Positions 1-13,200 of a DNA stretch of 40,687 nucleotides are shown here, one piece after another. Position numbers and translations under genes: made by a program. The stretch is from Reticulitermes lucifugus (taxonomy: Eukaryota > Arthropoda > Insecta > Blattodea > Rhinotermitidae), in the NCBI GenBank assembly GCA_026260175.1, contig JAKCWW010004552.1:1-40687 (forward strand), in the 5' to 3' direction. How positions within the stretch are numbered: the stretch's first letter is position 1; each line of letters opens with the position of its first letter. The notes below the pieces were generated by a model that was given only the letters and a program-made list of their open reading frames with translations, was not told the DNA's origin and did no database searches.

Positions 1-1086
1 GCCCAAGAGTGTTGCTAGCCATACGTGCCGTTACATTCAACTTAACATGTACAGGGAAAATGTAAAAAATTATAACGTGAAAAGTGTGCCAACTATCCCC
101 CCTCTCCCCTACTTCTTACATTACGTGTTATTTCTACAATTTATCTATCGGAATTTGCACTGCAGTGACTACCATCTTTCATAATGCTTGTTGAAAGTCC
201 TTTTGTTCTAGTACCTGCAGCTTCGTTCAAATAACTCACCTGAATTACGACACCAGTAATCTTCTCTATGGCATTGATACTGCACATACCTATATTTGTT
301 TGTACCAGCTACAGTCCGCAGTCAAGTTAATTTGGAGACAGAAATATCAAACTTTGTGATCCACATATTCCGGTTGTGGACACGAAAGGTCACAGTCCAT
401 GAACTCTATATATACATACGCCATAAAGTTACGGCAACTGTATCAGTAACAGCAACCATTGCCCCACACTGCAGTAAAATTAATGCGTACCGCCATGAAA
501 CAATATTGGGCCAGTCTAATTTAATGTGCTTACCTTCCGTGAGAGTGTGAAGAACACAAAATACTTATAACGCTCAGAAGACCTATGAACGCTGTATAAC
601 ATTCGAGCGTGCCCTTTCTTCTAAATTTAAAAGTTTTGAATCAAACTAACATATTTTATAATCCAGAATTTGCACGTCGCTGTTGGAGTGGGGATACTAA
701 TGCAATTTGTCATTCGGTACTTCGTACTGTCTCACATTTTATACTTTAGCAGTTTCCTAATCAGACAAGTGCAAACCTTTTACTTTGAACAAGCAACACT
801 GTAAACTAACTGCTCTGCACATTTATAAGCACGTCGTATTTCCACAGCGTAACTATAACGTATTAGATTGCATTGCAATCACTTAAGGCCAAATGTCACG
901 CGTCATCAGTGAATGTCGCATGCGTGATGTTACATATCAGTAGCCCTTCCTGCTGTTGGTCTAGCTGTATCGCCATTACCNCCCCCCCCACCCTCAGAAA
1001 AACGTAACCTGCCGACATAACCTTTTATTTTGTTAAGATATTTCATATATTTATAATGGCACAAAGAGGAATACATGAAGCTTTAC
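1..1086. other. No gene recognised
   Basis: AT-rich sequence with only short chance open frames (for example 296-550, no known domain). One ambiguous base lies in a C run at 981. Confidence 0.6.
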
Positions 1087-1275
1087 GTGGGAGATAACAT
1101 AATTGCTACAGTGACTAGGTTGCGGGCTGGAAAGAACACTATTTGTGGCTCGAATCCTGGCAAGAACAAGATATTCATCTCTTCGCCAAAATATCCAGAC
1201 CGGATCTGGAGCCCATCCAGTCTCCTACTCAAATTTTCCAACGGGCATAAAGCGACAGACACGTGGAGCTAAACT
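1087..1275 (+). repeat. tRNA-like SINE, family C copy 1
   Basis: A tRNA-like head with GACTAGGTTGCGGGCTGGAA and a B box GGCTCGAATCC (1147-1157) is followed by the family body block CCGGATCTGGAGCCCATCCA and GGGCATAAAGCGACAGAC. Head and body both match, in the same order, the minus strand of the element near 30 kb. The open frame across it is not a gene. Confidence 0.6.
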
Positions 1276-3198
1276 CTGAGTCGATCTAATATCGAGGGTA
1301 AGAATGTGTGTATCTATACTTTCATTACGTCATATGTCTTTTTTGGGACTGCAGAGGAACAGTTTCACTTTACAATTTTTGTGTGTCTGGACAATTATAA
1401 TTCAATATCCTGCTTGGGATTTGCGATTTTCCTCTTCTTCACACCGCCGGAAAAAGAAATTCGGGTACTTTCTGTATCTTCGCTCAAGACACATTGTCTC
1501 CAAATCACCAAGTTTTAATATGGTGTCTAAACACGGGTAAAAAATAAATAAGCCATTTTGAGATACTCCAAGTATATTGCCAGCTGACAATTTACACTGA
1601 CACTGTTCGTCTCTTTTCGTGCCCTTCCCTCTGGCCTAGGTGAATAGATGCAAGAATAACGGCTTTTCGAGGTCCTTTCTTAGATGTCTCGAAATCTTAA
1701 GGTTATAGCCATCTTCGTACTCTACTTTTTTCTAAATGACTAAGGGCACGGCCATTTTCTTGACTTTCCTTGTCTAGCTGAGGAACTACTAGTTTCTGAA
1801 GAAGGACTCTTCTGACAACTGCCATTCCGATAACCACAAGAAGCATATTAATTTCCATGAACAAAAAATCGCAGAAAAATCACAGATCTGTAAATAACTT
1901 CCCAAACACATTATATATATTATTATTATTAAGAACCAGCTGTTTATGTCTGACTAATGAACAGTTGCTAGTGTACACTTATTGCTCCATATTGTTTGAG
2001 TCACAGCAGATAGACGTTTTATACGCGTTTAATGGCATGTAATGTTCTTAATATAATGAATAATGAATAGCTATATGATGGTTACTTGTGTCTATGCATA
2101 AAATTATCGCAGTTATATTCAAATTATATAATCGTTATTTTTTTCAATTAATTCCTCATATTAAATAACGTAATGAGTGCTACTACGGATTATGAGATCA
2201 GGCAGACTATCGGAACAAATGGGTTTGGCTCTGTAGGCTACAATAAATATAGATCTGAAAACCCAATATACTTTGGATTAAAGTAATTGACTTGAGCCGT
2301 CTGAACAAATTCTTAGACCAACCTCTTGGTAAGCTACTTAGAACTTCCTTGAGGGATGATTTTCTGGTCACAAATGCTCTGGCCTCTAACAGTTTAGCTC
2401 TAATAACCATGACCTCTAAAGATCACAATGACTTCTCACTGTAATGCTTGTACCTTATTTGATACTCAAGACTCTTGGACCTGGTTTCGAAAACTACTCT
2501 GGATATTTTTGGATGTCCGCAATTTTTCTGTGTAGGTAAGAATCTTGCAAAATGCCGATGGCTCATCCAAGGAAGCCAAAAATTTCTAAAAATTCACAGC
2601 TTCAAAAATTAATTCTTCAGTGGAACATGCCGTAGGTTTTAACGTGTAAATGTGAAGGAGTGCCATTTGTAGTTGCAATAGTTGTCAGTCATAGAGATTC
2701 ATGAAAGTTCTCAGTCGCTAAGAAAACTATCTCTTACGCGCTTTTGAAATATCAGTTCTAGAAAAAGGGAAGCCTGAGAAACACTACTTTATCTATTTAA
2801 ATTTAAAACACAGTAGCAAGAAAACTATTGTATTAAACGCAATAAATATTTTATAGAAGAGATACACGTTTCGGAATTATCATTTCATTATCAGGCTTAT
2901 AAACATAAAAAAATAAGTTGTACGTAGTTACTATTCTTTCATGGAAAGAGCGTTTTCATAATTACAATAATTTTACAATTCATTGGATATATTGATTATT
3001 TTACTTCTACGTATCTTTGCCAAATATATGACTATTATAAGTTGTGATTATTCGTTTTATACATTTAATGTACTAAAATGTGAAGATAAAATTCTAAAAT
3101 TACATTATTTTATTACAGATACTTTTCTTCATAAAATACGAGAACATATTAATTCTAAAATTCTTCTTCTTTATTTTTATTCTACTTTCCGTGATTTC
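1276..3198. other. No gene recognised
   Basis: Short open frames on both strands (1304-1590, 1857-2042, 2207-2410) overlap each other and resemble no family. A motif near 2866-2897 (ACGTTTCGGAATTATCATTT, then ATTATCAGG) faintly resembles the arm end of the 7.9-kb inverted-repeat element. Confidence 0.5.
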
Positions 3199-3385
3199 AG
3201 GCTTCCGACGCAATGTAAATATCTGCGCTCTTCTGGGATATTACACAGCCTAGAGTGGCAATTTTGTACCAACGTTTCGGGAAAACCTATCGGTCCCATC
3301 TTCGAAGGTCAAGACCAAGACGAAAGTCGGTAACACTTTGTACGCATAAATTTCTGTCTCATGACTACTACCAGCAGTAAGTTTA
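3199..3385. repeat. Fragment of a dispersed repeat
   Basis: A block with CCGACGCAATGTAAATATCT, ACCAACGTTTCGGGAAAACC and GGTCAAGACCAAGA differs in composition from its AT-rich flanks. The 'ACGTTTCGG ... CATCTTC' pattern is one I associate with arthropod transposon ends. There is no second copy in the window, so this is a tentative call. Confidence 0.35.
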
Positions 3386-6300
3386 AATTACTTTAATTTT
3401 AACCCCTATATCAATTAGAGGATTAAATTAAACCTTAGATAAAATTTGTGATTGCGTCCTTCAATAGATTTATTTTGAAAAGAGACTTACGAAATGTATA
3501 TGACACATGTGGTCTCATGTGCGTTTCTACTCGTTTCAGGTCTTTATTTACCCAATTTTTGAGGGCATCGACATATATTTTAACGTATCTAATTATATGG
3601 TGACGTGAAAAGAAGGCAAGAATAAATGTTATATGTACACATATACATGTCTTTAAGTTACATGTCATGATTTATAAAATTTCTATAAATCTCATCACTT
3701 TGAAAAAATTAATAACATATTTTAATCCATTAAACGTGAGCCGTTGATATTTAAATTATTGACATCGACAGCCCCTATACCTCTCTACCACTGGAATTAT
3801 AACGCACTGTGTTATGAGATCCTCCACAACGCTGAAGGATTTCATGCGTAAAAACCACGAATTTTAATGCCCCCCCTCCCTCCCGCCAGAGTGCATTTTC
3901 CCAATGTGCTCTTTGCAATGTATTGAAGTAGGCCTTATACATATGCGTACCGAATTAGCCTTACAAATCTTTCAACAATTCAAAATTAATTTTGCCTTAG
4001 GCTATGTCATTAGTAATGTCCAAGGGAATCTGTAGTTATTATAACCAAATGGGCCATATCAGCTGATTATGTGTGTGAGAGATTTTATTCACGACTCATC
4101 GTAAATGTCTTAGTATAAATGCTTTAATAATGATTATTATTATAACACATGAATATTATTACGATTATGACGATGATAATTAGGATGATGGTGATTGTGG
4201 TGGTGTTTTTGATGACAATTATAAAACTAACGAACGAGAGTATGGAAAATTTATAGTACACAATGTATCTGAATAAAAACAACTGTACAGCCAGTCACGA
4301 CCAGAGAGTCACATTGTCCTTTACAAATGAGTAAAAAGGAAGTACATATACGAAAGATGGGTGGAAAACCAATTTCTCGCAGTCCTTTATTTGGTATAAG
4401 AAACGCGTCAAGTTGATACTATTTAAGACATAATTTAATGCTGGTGTTTATTAAGAAAGTTCGTTAGTCCTGTAATCCTATTATTGGAGTCTATAAATTA
4501 TCCTCATCAGTAATTCAAAATACAATTGAACTTAAGAATTGACACATACCACTACACAAAACATGATGTCTCTACATTAAAGGAAGAATCAGTTAATTAT
4601 CTTTAGGAATATTAACATTGTTTAATGTGATGAAATACAAAAATCTGCATATATCCTTTAAAAGTGCAAGATTTTTAATTTTAACTTATGTAATAAACGT
4701 AGACACAAAGAAAATGTTAATGATCTGAAGTTCAGAGTTTATTTCAGCCCTTCGCATAATTCCCACTATACAGATTATTTTCCTCAAAACCACCAACGGA
4801 TATTTCTTTGTAAGGGTGTTGCAGGTCATTCCTATGTTTTAAACACCACTACTCGATTGCTCTTTGTAATGAAAGCAGAGTGTGTTTTCTGTAAAGTAGG
4901 AAACGATTTTTAATTTTTTAATACTTGTCAACATTCAAAGTGTGTGGAAGGGTAAATTGTGTCCCATGTCATCAAGACATAGTGCTTCGGCAGACTGGGA
5001 ATGGATGAGACCAAACCCAAACATGAATGAAACTATAAATATCATGTAATTAGCTTATGGTCACAATCATCTGCTGCACTTGGAAGGGAAGAGATTCCAC
5101 AGACTAGTAGAACTGACTTTGATCAGTCATGATGTACGGTGAAATCCATAATAATATTCACAGGTAACATACAAAGGCTATATCACGTTCATACACATTT
5201 TTATACAATATTTATTTAATACATATACAGTAATGTGCCATCACAGATTTCTGTAGTTCAAACTTACTTCGGCACAAAAATATTTGAAAGTCATGCAGAC
5301 TCTCAAATTCTGCAATCTGCTTAAAACTTGAATATTAGTGAGAACTGGCGTAGTTCCACGCATGGCTAATGATAACGTTGTTTAATTTGTCTCGTTTACA
5401 TGTAACAACGACTCCTTCACGCTATAAGCTCAGTGACAGATACTTTAATTCATTTTGTCTGCAAGTAAGTTACCTTGAACAAGAACGTACTTCAATTCGT
5501 CAGCCTGCAGTGTAAAATAGAGTTCTTGGTTCGTTACAGTGTATTTTATTGAGTAACATATTTAACTTAATTAATAAGGCTAAATTTTGTAAGTATTCTC
5601 TCAGTGGCTATTCATCTCAATACACAAACCCATTTAAACTTTCGTGAAATAAATATTATACTTGTGTAGCATAATAGAGGGCAATAAAATCTCTTCTTCT
5701 TTGCCATATCCCTTGGAATCTCTAAAGTGTTCAATAGTGTAAAGTCGTTGTAATATTATCTTACACAAACAGTGTTAATCCTGCCAGCATAAGAAGTAAT
5801 AGAAGTCGCCCTTCAACAAAGGTGTTTATTTAGAGTTAGTGTACTACTGTCATGCCATGGATGCATAAAAGGGGTGGAGGTATAAATCTATTCATTCTTA
5901 ACCTCTGTCTACATGGAGCGAACTTTCAGCTTCAAGAAAACTCCTCTTTGACCCTGGGAAAAGAAACCCTGATATACATTAAAAATAAGCTGGATGCGTT
6001 CTAGAGCCAGTCAGGGCGTTTTGGAGAACATTAATTGCTTTTCACTGCAAAGATCGGACCACAACCTTCTGTGGTCCAGCCTGTATCCTGGTCACTATAA
6101 TTAAGGAGTCTCCATTTCTTTTTGATATTTCAGTTTTATCTGAAGCTGAAGACAGCAAATCCTTGAAAACCCAAAGTAAAAGAGAACAAATTACTTACCC
6201 AAATCTGTTCAAATATTTCAAATTCATAATAAAAAGTAACAACTGTAAATACACTATACGTAGCTTGCAACTGTTGCCTCACAATTAGACTTTTCACATA

Positions 6301-6878
6301 AAACAAGAATCATTTTACAACCATCAAATTATGCAAAGCTCTCAGAAAGGTAGAAACGCCCGATTCGTTAAATAATGTTGTTAACAGAAAACATCAGGTA
6401 AAACATCTTTCTCACTCTTTAGCTTATCTGCACTTGGGATTGTAAAGAATGAGCAAGCAGAGTACATCAGTTGAGAGTCATAGTTTGTGGAAGCAACAGG
6501 GTATTGCTAGCTGTTACAGTCAATGTGTTCACATCTACTGAGTGCTTTGTATTAAATTAATGGGCATCTTTCCATCAGAATTGCACTTTGTGATTCTTTA
6601 ACCGATAAAATTTCCATGGTAAATCGAAACATGTGAGGTAACAAAACTTGTGACTTGTGAGCATGTGCTGAAAATTTACATATTAATGTCACTATCAGTC
6701 TTTTCGTCTTGTATGACGTTTCGTATCGTGTCGGTTTTCCTTCACAAAGCTCTCTTATATTTGGTAAAGCGACGTGATAGAAGTAGTCTTTAGCATCAAA
6801 ATTGAGACTGTAAATGGTCTCCATTTTCGGGAACCCATGGACGAATTTTGTTGAGTAAAGTGACAATATTCTTGTCAA
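3386..6878. other. No gene recognised upstream of the SLC5 gene
   Basis: AT-rich. An 8-bp-stem hairpin GGACCACA / TGTGGTCC lies near 6056-6077. A 108-codon minus-strand open frame at 6552-6878 has no recognisable domain, and I treat it as chance. Confidence 0.5.
4130..4215. repeat. Degenerate ATT/GAT trinucleotide-rich tract
   Basis: Imperfect ATT, then GAT, then GTG runs, a typical decayed simple repeat. Confidence 0.5.
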
Positions 6879-7083
6879 ACTTTCTTAATATGCAGTTTAT
6901 AACACAAAACCCTCCTCATGCTCATTATTTGAATTGTAATTAAATTTTCATTGTTTTTGTATGCTTAAAAACTATCCCATTCTATTGCAACATTTTACTC
7001 TGTCTCCTAGCAGAAAAAAATCAAAATCTGGACACAGCCTACACAATTCCTTATCAACGCACAGTCAACAAACTCCGCCAACC
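6879..7083 (+). promoter_or_regulatory. Probable 5' UTR / promoter-proximal region of the SLC5 gene
   Basis: This stretch directly precedes the chosen ATG. A pyrimidine-rich tract ending tctcctagcag (about 7003-7013) resembles a 3' splice site, so a non-coding first exon further upstream is possible. No convincing TATA box is visible. This is inference from position and the acceptor-like motif only. Confidence 0.3.
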
Positions 7084-7292
7084 ATGAACCTAACAGAAGA
7101 TGCAGCAGGACATATGGTGCATATCTACTTTGGATGGCTGGACTTCAGTGTCTTCGGTCTAATGCTCGGCTTTTCGGCTCTCATAGGCATCTATTTTGGA
7201 TTTTGTGATAAGAAACAAGAAAGCAGAGTGGACTACCTATTCGGGGGAAAAGCAATGAAAACCCTTCCAGTAGCTGTCTCTCTTGTAGCAAG
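7084..7292 (+). CDS. SLC5 exon 1 (residues 1-69, phase 2 end)
   Basis: This exon encodes the short extracellular N-terminus with an N-glycosylation sequon at Asn2 (N-L-T), the first membrane segment at about residues 20-40, the family loop DYLFGGKAMKTLP (50-62) and the start of the next helix. The donor is AG|GTTAGA, weaker than the other donors. Intron 1 (7293-8985) contains the inverted-repeat element at 7912-8328 and otherwise unremarkable AT-rich DNA. Confidence 0.9.
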
Positions 7293-10200
7293 GTTAGATA
7301 TGAAATTCCTTTAAAGAATGAGTCTTTGATTGGTCAGCAAATACTCATATATTAGGAACTACCGTATGTTGTGTAAGCAATGAGCATTTAAAAAGCACGA
7401 TTACATAAATTATATACATATTTATATTTAGTAATATGGTTGTGCGAATTGTGGTCCAAAACTTAACAGCGGTCCGCGAAAATTTAGAGTCCTGTACTGT
7501 GTTTAGACAGTATTAATATAGGGCCTTCGATCTACTTCCTTTTCTATAGATCGTGAAAATAACGTGTATAGAAATGCGAAGTATGCATAGAACTGTAGAA
7601 CCAGAAAGTGTCTGGTCCATGGAACAAACAAATATATTTTCATTTGCAACACTTACTAATAACTTTATAAAGCCAGGGTTTTTATCACATGTTACCATAA
7701 AGTGTTTGACTACTAAAATAGTGTTATAAAGGATTAAACACCGTCAACACAAATAATTTACGTCTTTAGTATAGTCCAAGGGCTTCCAGCTCCTCGTCCT
7801 CACACCTTTTTTATAGCAAGGAAGTGAGTTCAATCAGTCCTTTAATAACGTCTGAACTACAAACTTCTCCAAGTGAATCTATTGCCCGTGAAAACATAGA
7901 AAAAAATTAGATCGCAACATTCAATCAACAAAATGCACAATATTTTTCGTTATATATTTATATTATAATAACACACTGAATATTCCTACATGTTTCGATC
8001 CACAACGGATCATCATCAGGGAACCAAACCAAAGCAATACCGCATAAAACCAAATTAACCACTCTTATACACATTTGACGTGGTGGTAAAGAGTCAAATA
8101 TTCAAAATTTAGACAATTCTTTGTAGAATAGATGTACAAGTGTACTGGATATTAATATACAGTATCTCAGAGTCAGCCTACGTACTTAACGAAAGTTAAT
8201 ACAGTACTGTGCTAGCTTTCGTATTTCGTATCCCTTGTGGTTCGAAACATGTAGGAACATTCAGTGTGATATTACAATGTAAACATCTAAGAAACAATAT
8301 CGTGCATTTTGTTGGTTAAACGTTGCGAATTGGTTATGGACAATGCACGGAATGAACAATATACAGAAACAAATTAATCTGACCTCTGAGTGAAAATCAC
8401 TTAATGTCGGTCAGGGTAGACCGAGAGGTTTGGTCCGCTGCAGCACTGAAAACCCTGTCTGTACGACATATATATTTACTTCTCACTTCTCGCATTGCTC
8501 AGTTGAAGAAAATATTCAGTTCCAAATTCAATGGTTTCAGTTTTATGCATTTTCTCTTAACTAAATTTAAGTCGGGCTCAATACCAAAGTTCCAAAACAC
8601 GGAGAAATAAAAAAGTTACATTAAACACCTTCCAACGAAATCCTTAGGAAGTGAAATACTGGCAGATTTTATGGCACATTTTCGTATTAACAGGCAATCC
8701 TTCCTCCCATACCTGACAGCCATTAGAACCGTTCATGGAAAAAACTTAAGATGAATAGATTCGTCTGCAGTATTCTATATGCCCCTTATGACACGTTCAA
8801 GCTAAGATGTCACACGTAATTTATACCCTCCGTAATATCAGATAGAGTTAAGGAATTTGTTCATGCTCAAATACCAATATTATGTTTAAAACAAAGCCTT
8901 CCTTGGTTTCTCGAGCTTACAGCTTAAATGCGTAGAATAATGTCAATGACTTGGTTGTGCCAATAATGCTTGTGTTTCCTTGCAGCCATTTTTCTGGCAT
9001 TACACTGATGGGCGTCCCATCTGAGGTATTCTACCATGGAACAATTTACTGGTTGGTCAATGTTTCTTCCGTTATTGTTGCTGTCATTATTAACTACATC
9101 TACCTTCCCATCTTCTACAGTCTCCAACTGACGTCATCATACGAAGTAAGTTACGTCTTTAAGTCCGGCTAAGCCGTGTCACCAAGATTCGTTGGGATTA
9201 GCAGCGAACAGAAAATAACATTAATTCTGTCTGCCTCAGAATCTAACATCATCATTTCAAACACATATTATATAAATGTAAAGGGATTCAGTGCCGATCC
9301 CAGTGGCCGCGCGGTCTAAGGCGTGGATGTACGGCCGCTCGCTTACTGGGATTGTGGATTCAAATCCCGCCTAGGGCATGGATGTCTGTCTGTTGTGTGT
9401 GTTTTGTGTTGTCAGGTAGAGGTCTCTGCGACCAGCCGGTCCCTCGTCCAAAGGAGTCCTACCGAGTGCGGTGTGTCTAAAAAGTGTGTTATCGTGAAGC
9501 CTCGAAAAATTAGGCCGCCTAAGCCCCCAAGAGGCTGTCGAGCCATTAAAAAAAAAGGATTCAGTTTCTTAATTAGTTTTAATTAATCAATTAACCCTTT
9601 AAACCCCAATGTTTAATACAGGCTCTCCAGCAACTTCTCGCCCGCAACACCGTATTATTTTGCCAGCGGAGGCATTTGAAATGATAAAATAACTTTTAAG
9701 CCTGTCACAGGCTTGAGAAATCTTTAAAGACAGTGAGCTGTTTATTTATGGATAAATATACTATATTACTAATCTTTGTATTAAAGGTAGCTAAAAATAG
9801 CAACACTCTAGCTTAGGTTGTAAAGTGCATTTTTAGAATGTTTTCTATTATTATAAGACTATATTTTATTGCACACGGTATACTAAAAAATACACAGGTA
9901 AAATTATGCATCTAATCATAAGAATACTTATTTATTCTTTACTATGTGTGTTGAACTTCATATTGTCCGCATGCAGACAAAATTTTGTGGAAGTTGCCCA
10001 CAACACATGAAAGGTTGCGCAGGACTGCGTCAGTGCATTTAGCATCTGCTGTAATATTTAAAACTCTGTATTCACCCGCCACCCCCACACTCCCTTCATG
10101 AGTTCCGTGCGGTTCTAACAGTAAGCAGCTTTTATTTCCCTATATATCATTCACAGATTCACCTTTGTAATTGAAGTACATTTTGCTGTCCATGAGGTAC

Positions 10201-13200
10201 AAATTGAATTTTTATATAAAACTTACATTGATGTCAAGCTTCAAAGTCTTAATATCAAGGGACCAAAATTGAATATTCTTATATTTCTTTATTTTTTATT
10301 TAGATGCTTATTTCATATAAAGGTTTTTGCAGTGCCATATAATAATTCTTGAATTCAAGAATATATAAAGTCGTCACTAAAAGTCCACAAAGAGTGGGCC
10401 ACATCATACTTTATGCAGATCTTTATGCTACAGTTAACAGTATGTCTTATATCTCTTCGGAGGAAATGAAAATTATTTTATTTTAAACTTTATTAGGCAG
10501 CGAAAGAACTGCCATGAATCCACACACACCACATCTCCCTACAGTTGTAGCTACACTCCCTCCGCAGCAAAATTCCCTCCCAATCACCTCCAGTTGGTAG
10601 TGATGATATTTGTGAACACAAAATTCCTTTGGCTTGGGTGACAGAGAAAAAAAAAAGAGGCTGGAGGGGAATTCAGCATACAGTGGAGAGGGGACGTCTG
10701 AAGTGCAGTCACCTAATCTATCCTTATCGCTGCTATCCTTGGCCTCATTTTAGCAAATTTTCTTGAAAATTGCTACCATTTAGCGTTTGAAGTAGTTGTG
10801 TTGAATTGTATTTTTGTCCCTCCACCCGACCTCTCTCTTCCGCTCTCTTTTAATATTGTGACCAGCCTCGTGGTGAGGCAAAGGATGTGAAATTTTGAGA
10901 TCGATCGCTGCAAACCTCATAAATAGGGCGATACAAAGTTTTGTTAGAGAACTTAATTCCCTTAAGATATATTTATGTGACAATTCTAATTATTTTAACT
11001 TTATATAAGTTACAACCTTTATTTCTGAATGTTCAGTCTAGATAATTATGAATTTTCTTCTGTTTAAATACCATATATATGAGGTAAGAATAAAGTTGTT
11101 CCTACGAACGTAATGAAGGCTTAAGGGGAAGTGGGGTTTAGCTCCTTATATTCTTGGCTCTGGCACAAGATGGAAGTAAGTGGAGAGCTTCGCGCCCTGT
11201 TCACTTACGCCCAGGGAAAGATCCTTCGGTGCCAATATATTAGGAGGCTGGGTGGACCCCAGAGGCGTTCCGGACCATTTGACAAAGAGCAGAATACCTC
11301 ATAAACACTTCAATAATTTTGTCATAAATAAACGTGAATTCTTCTGAAGTGTATAAAAAGATTCATTCAGCATTCTGAATATCAATGTTAAGGATAAACT
11401 GGTTAAAGATATTTAGGGTAAAAGTAGGTGTTTGTCATCAGAATCATACTAAATGTGTAAATACACTACGTGGGAATTTGAGTAGTCCTCGTAACTTCCG
11501 TAATTTTAATGGAATATAGTTACTGCCGCATGTCGAAGCATTAATATTTTCTGTTGAAAGAACTCTAGTAAATTTGCAGCGCACTTCCAGAACACTCTAT
11601 GTAATGTGTTTCTAAATAAAATTACAAAAGCCTCAGAATTTTTGCACATGGGTTTTTAAAAAGCCTATGAAATAAAAAATATTGCGTTGGTCAAAATTAA
11701 ACACGTGTCAATTAAAAACGTATTGTTTTTTTAGCTGATACCGGGAATTCTTTCGCTGGGGAAAAAGCGGCCGGAGTGCGAAGTTGACCACTCACATCCA
11801 TCTAGTTCCGAAATTAAGAATGATTGTAACTGTATCTGCAGTGTCCCTATACGACTTCATGACTTGGTCAGGAACGGCTTTGCCTTTATATTTGCATTTC
11901 AGTACCTGCAGTTACGTTTCGACAGACGCGTTCGTGTAATGGCCTCTGTGCTCTTCACCATTTCAGTACTACTCTACATTCCTCTGGTCATCTACATTCC
12001 AGCTTTAGCCTTCAGTTACGGTAAGAATTCATAGAAATATTTTGCTACGCGGAATTTCAGCGTCTTAAAAATTCATAAGCAACATGATTCTTTCTAAATC
12101 GACTGAACAAAAACTTAAATCCCTCAACAAATGTCCAGGCCTCTGGCATCATATTCCACAAAGGACTTCGTTTCAAAGTCTACATATTTTGCAGAATACC
12201 TTGCCCGCCTGTAGTGGTATAGAGAAATTATTCCAGTAACCTACAAGATAATTCAACTTTTCCTTTTTTCGTAATATTTAAAACGAGTCTTACTTTTGAT
12301 TTTAAAGATTTCAATAAATCCAAAAATTCAACAATTTTGAAAGTAAGAGAAATACATGTCATTGCAAGGGATTATATTTTCAAAGTAAGAATTTGCAGGA
12401 TGTATAAAATTAAACAGAGCATTACAACCTACTTATAGAGACCGCCGTCTACATTAATGTTATCAATATCATCCACGCCTTATGCGAACGAGAGGAAGTA
12501 TTTAATTCAAATTCTTAACTATATTACACACTCTCTGCTAGCCGAGGAAACAAAACAGGAAGTCTAAGCAAAATAAATTTAATGTAATCTTGCCCTGTGT
12601 AGGGGGTGTAGGAGGTAACTTGTTACCTCCTACACAGTGGACGACGGCAAATAACACAGGAACAAGATCCATAATGGATGACAAATATTTGTATACTACG
12701 CCGAAACTTACAACCATATACCGAACATATAGATTTTAACCAAATTTTACAAGATATTAACTTTTTCAAGTCTGCTACAGAAATCACTACGATAAAATAT
12801 GTATTTATGAAATAGAGACCTGTTGGGATTTCAAATCCAGGTTTAGGATATTATTGTAATTATAACATCGATTTCGTATATTTGGATCCTTCTACGGCTA
12901 TTCATGCAGTATTTGATTTACATTTTATTTCTCTTAAATTCTCTTAAATATAAGTTCAACATACAATAATTTATGCAAATAACTTGATCAGGAAATACAA
13001 ATCTATAGAGATCTTAAACAGCAGTGAGCACATAATGTGTAAATTATTGCTACTTTGTTTTATTTGGACCACTAACGTATCATTTCATTTCAGACATTTT
13101 ATAATCCCTGCAGGCGAAAGAGATTTTCCCCTTTTTAAACCATCCAGACAGGCTCTGGGGCCCACTCACCGGCCTATTCAATTGGCACCAGGGTTCTTTC

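Noticed and set aside
6552..6878. 108-codon minus-strand open frame just upstream of the SLC5 start
   Set aside because: No recognisable domain, AT-rich composition similar to the flanks, and no splice or start support; likely a chance frame.
9323..9586. 87-codon plus-strand open frame
   Set aside because: It lies almost entirely within SINE-A copy 1 and is a by-product of the repeat.
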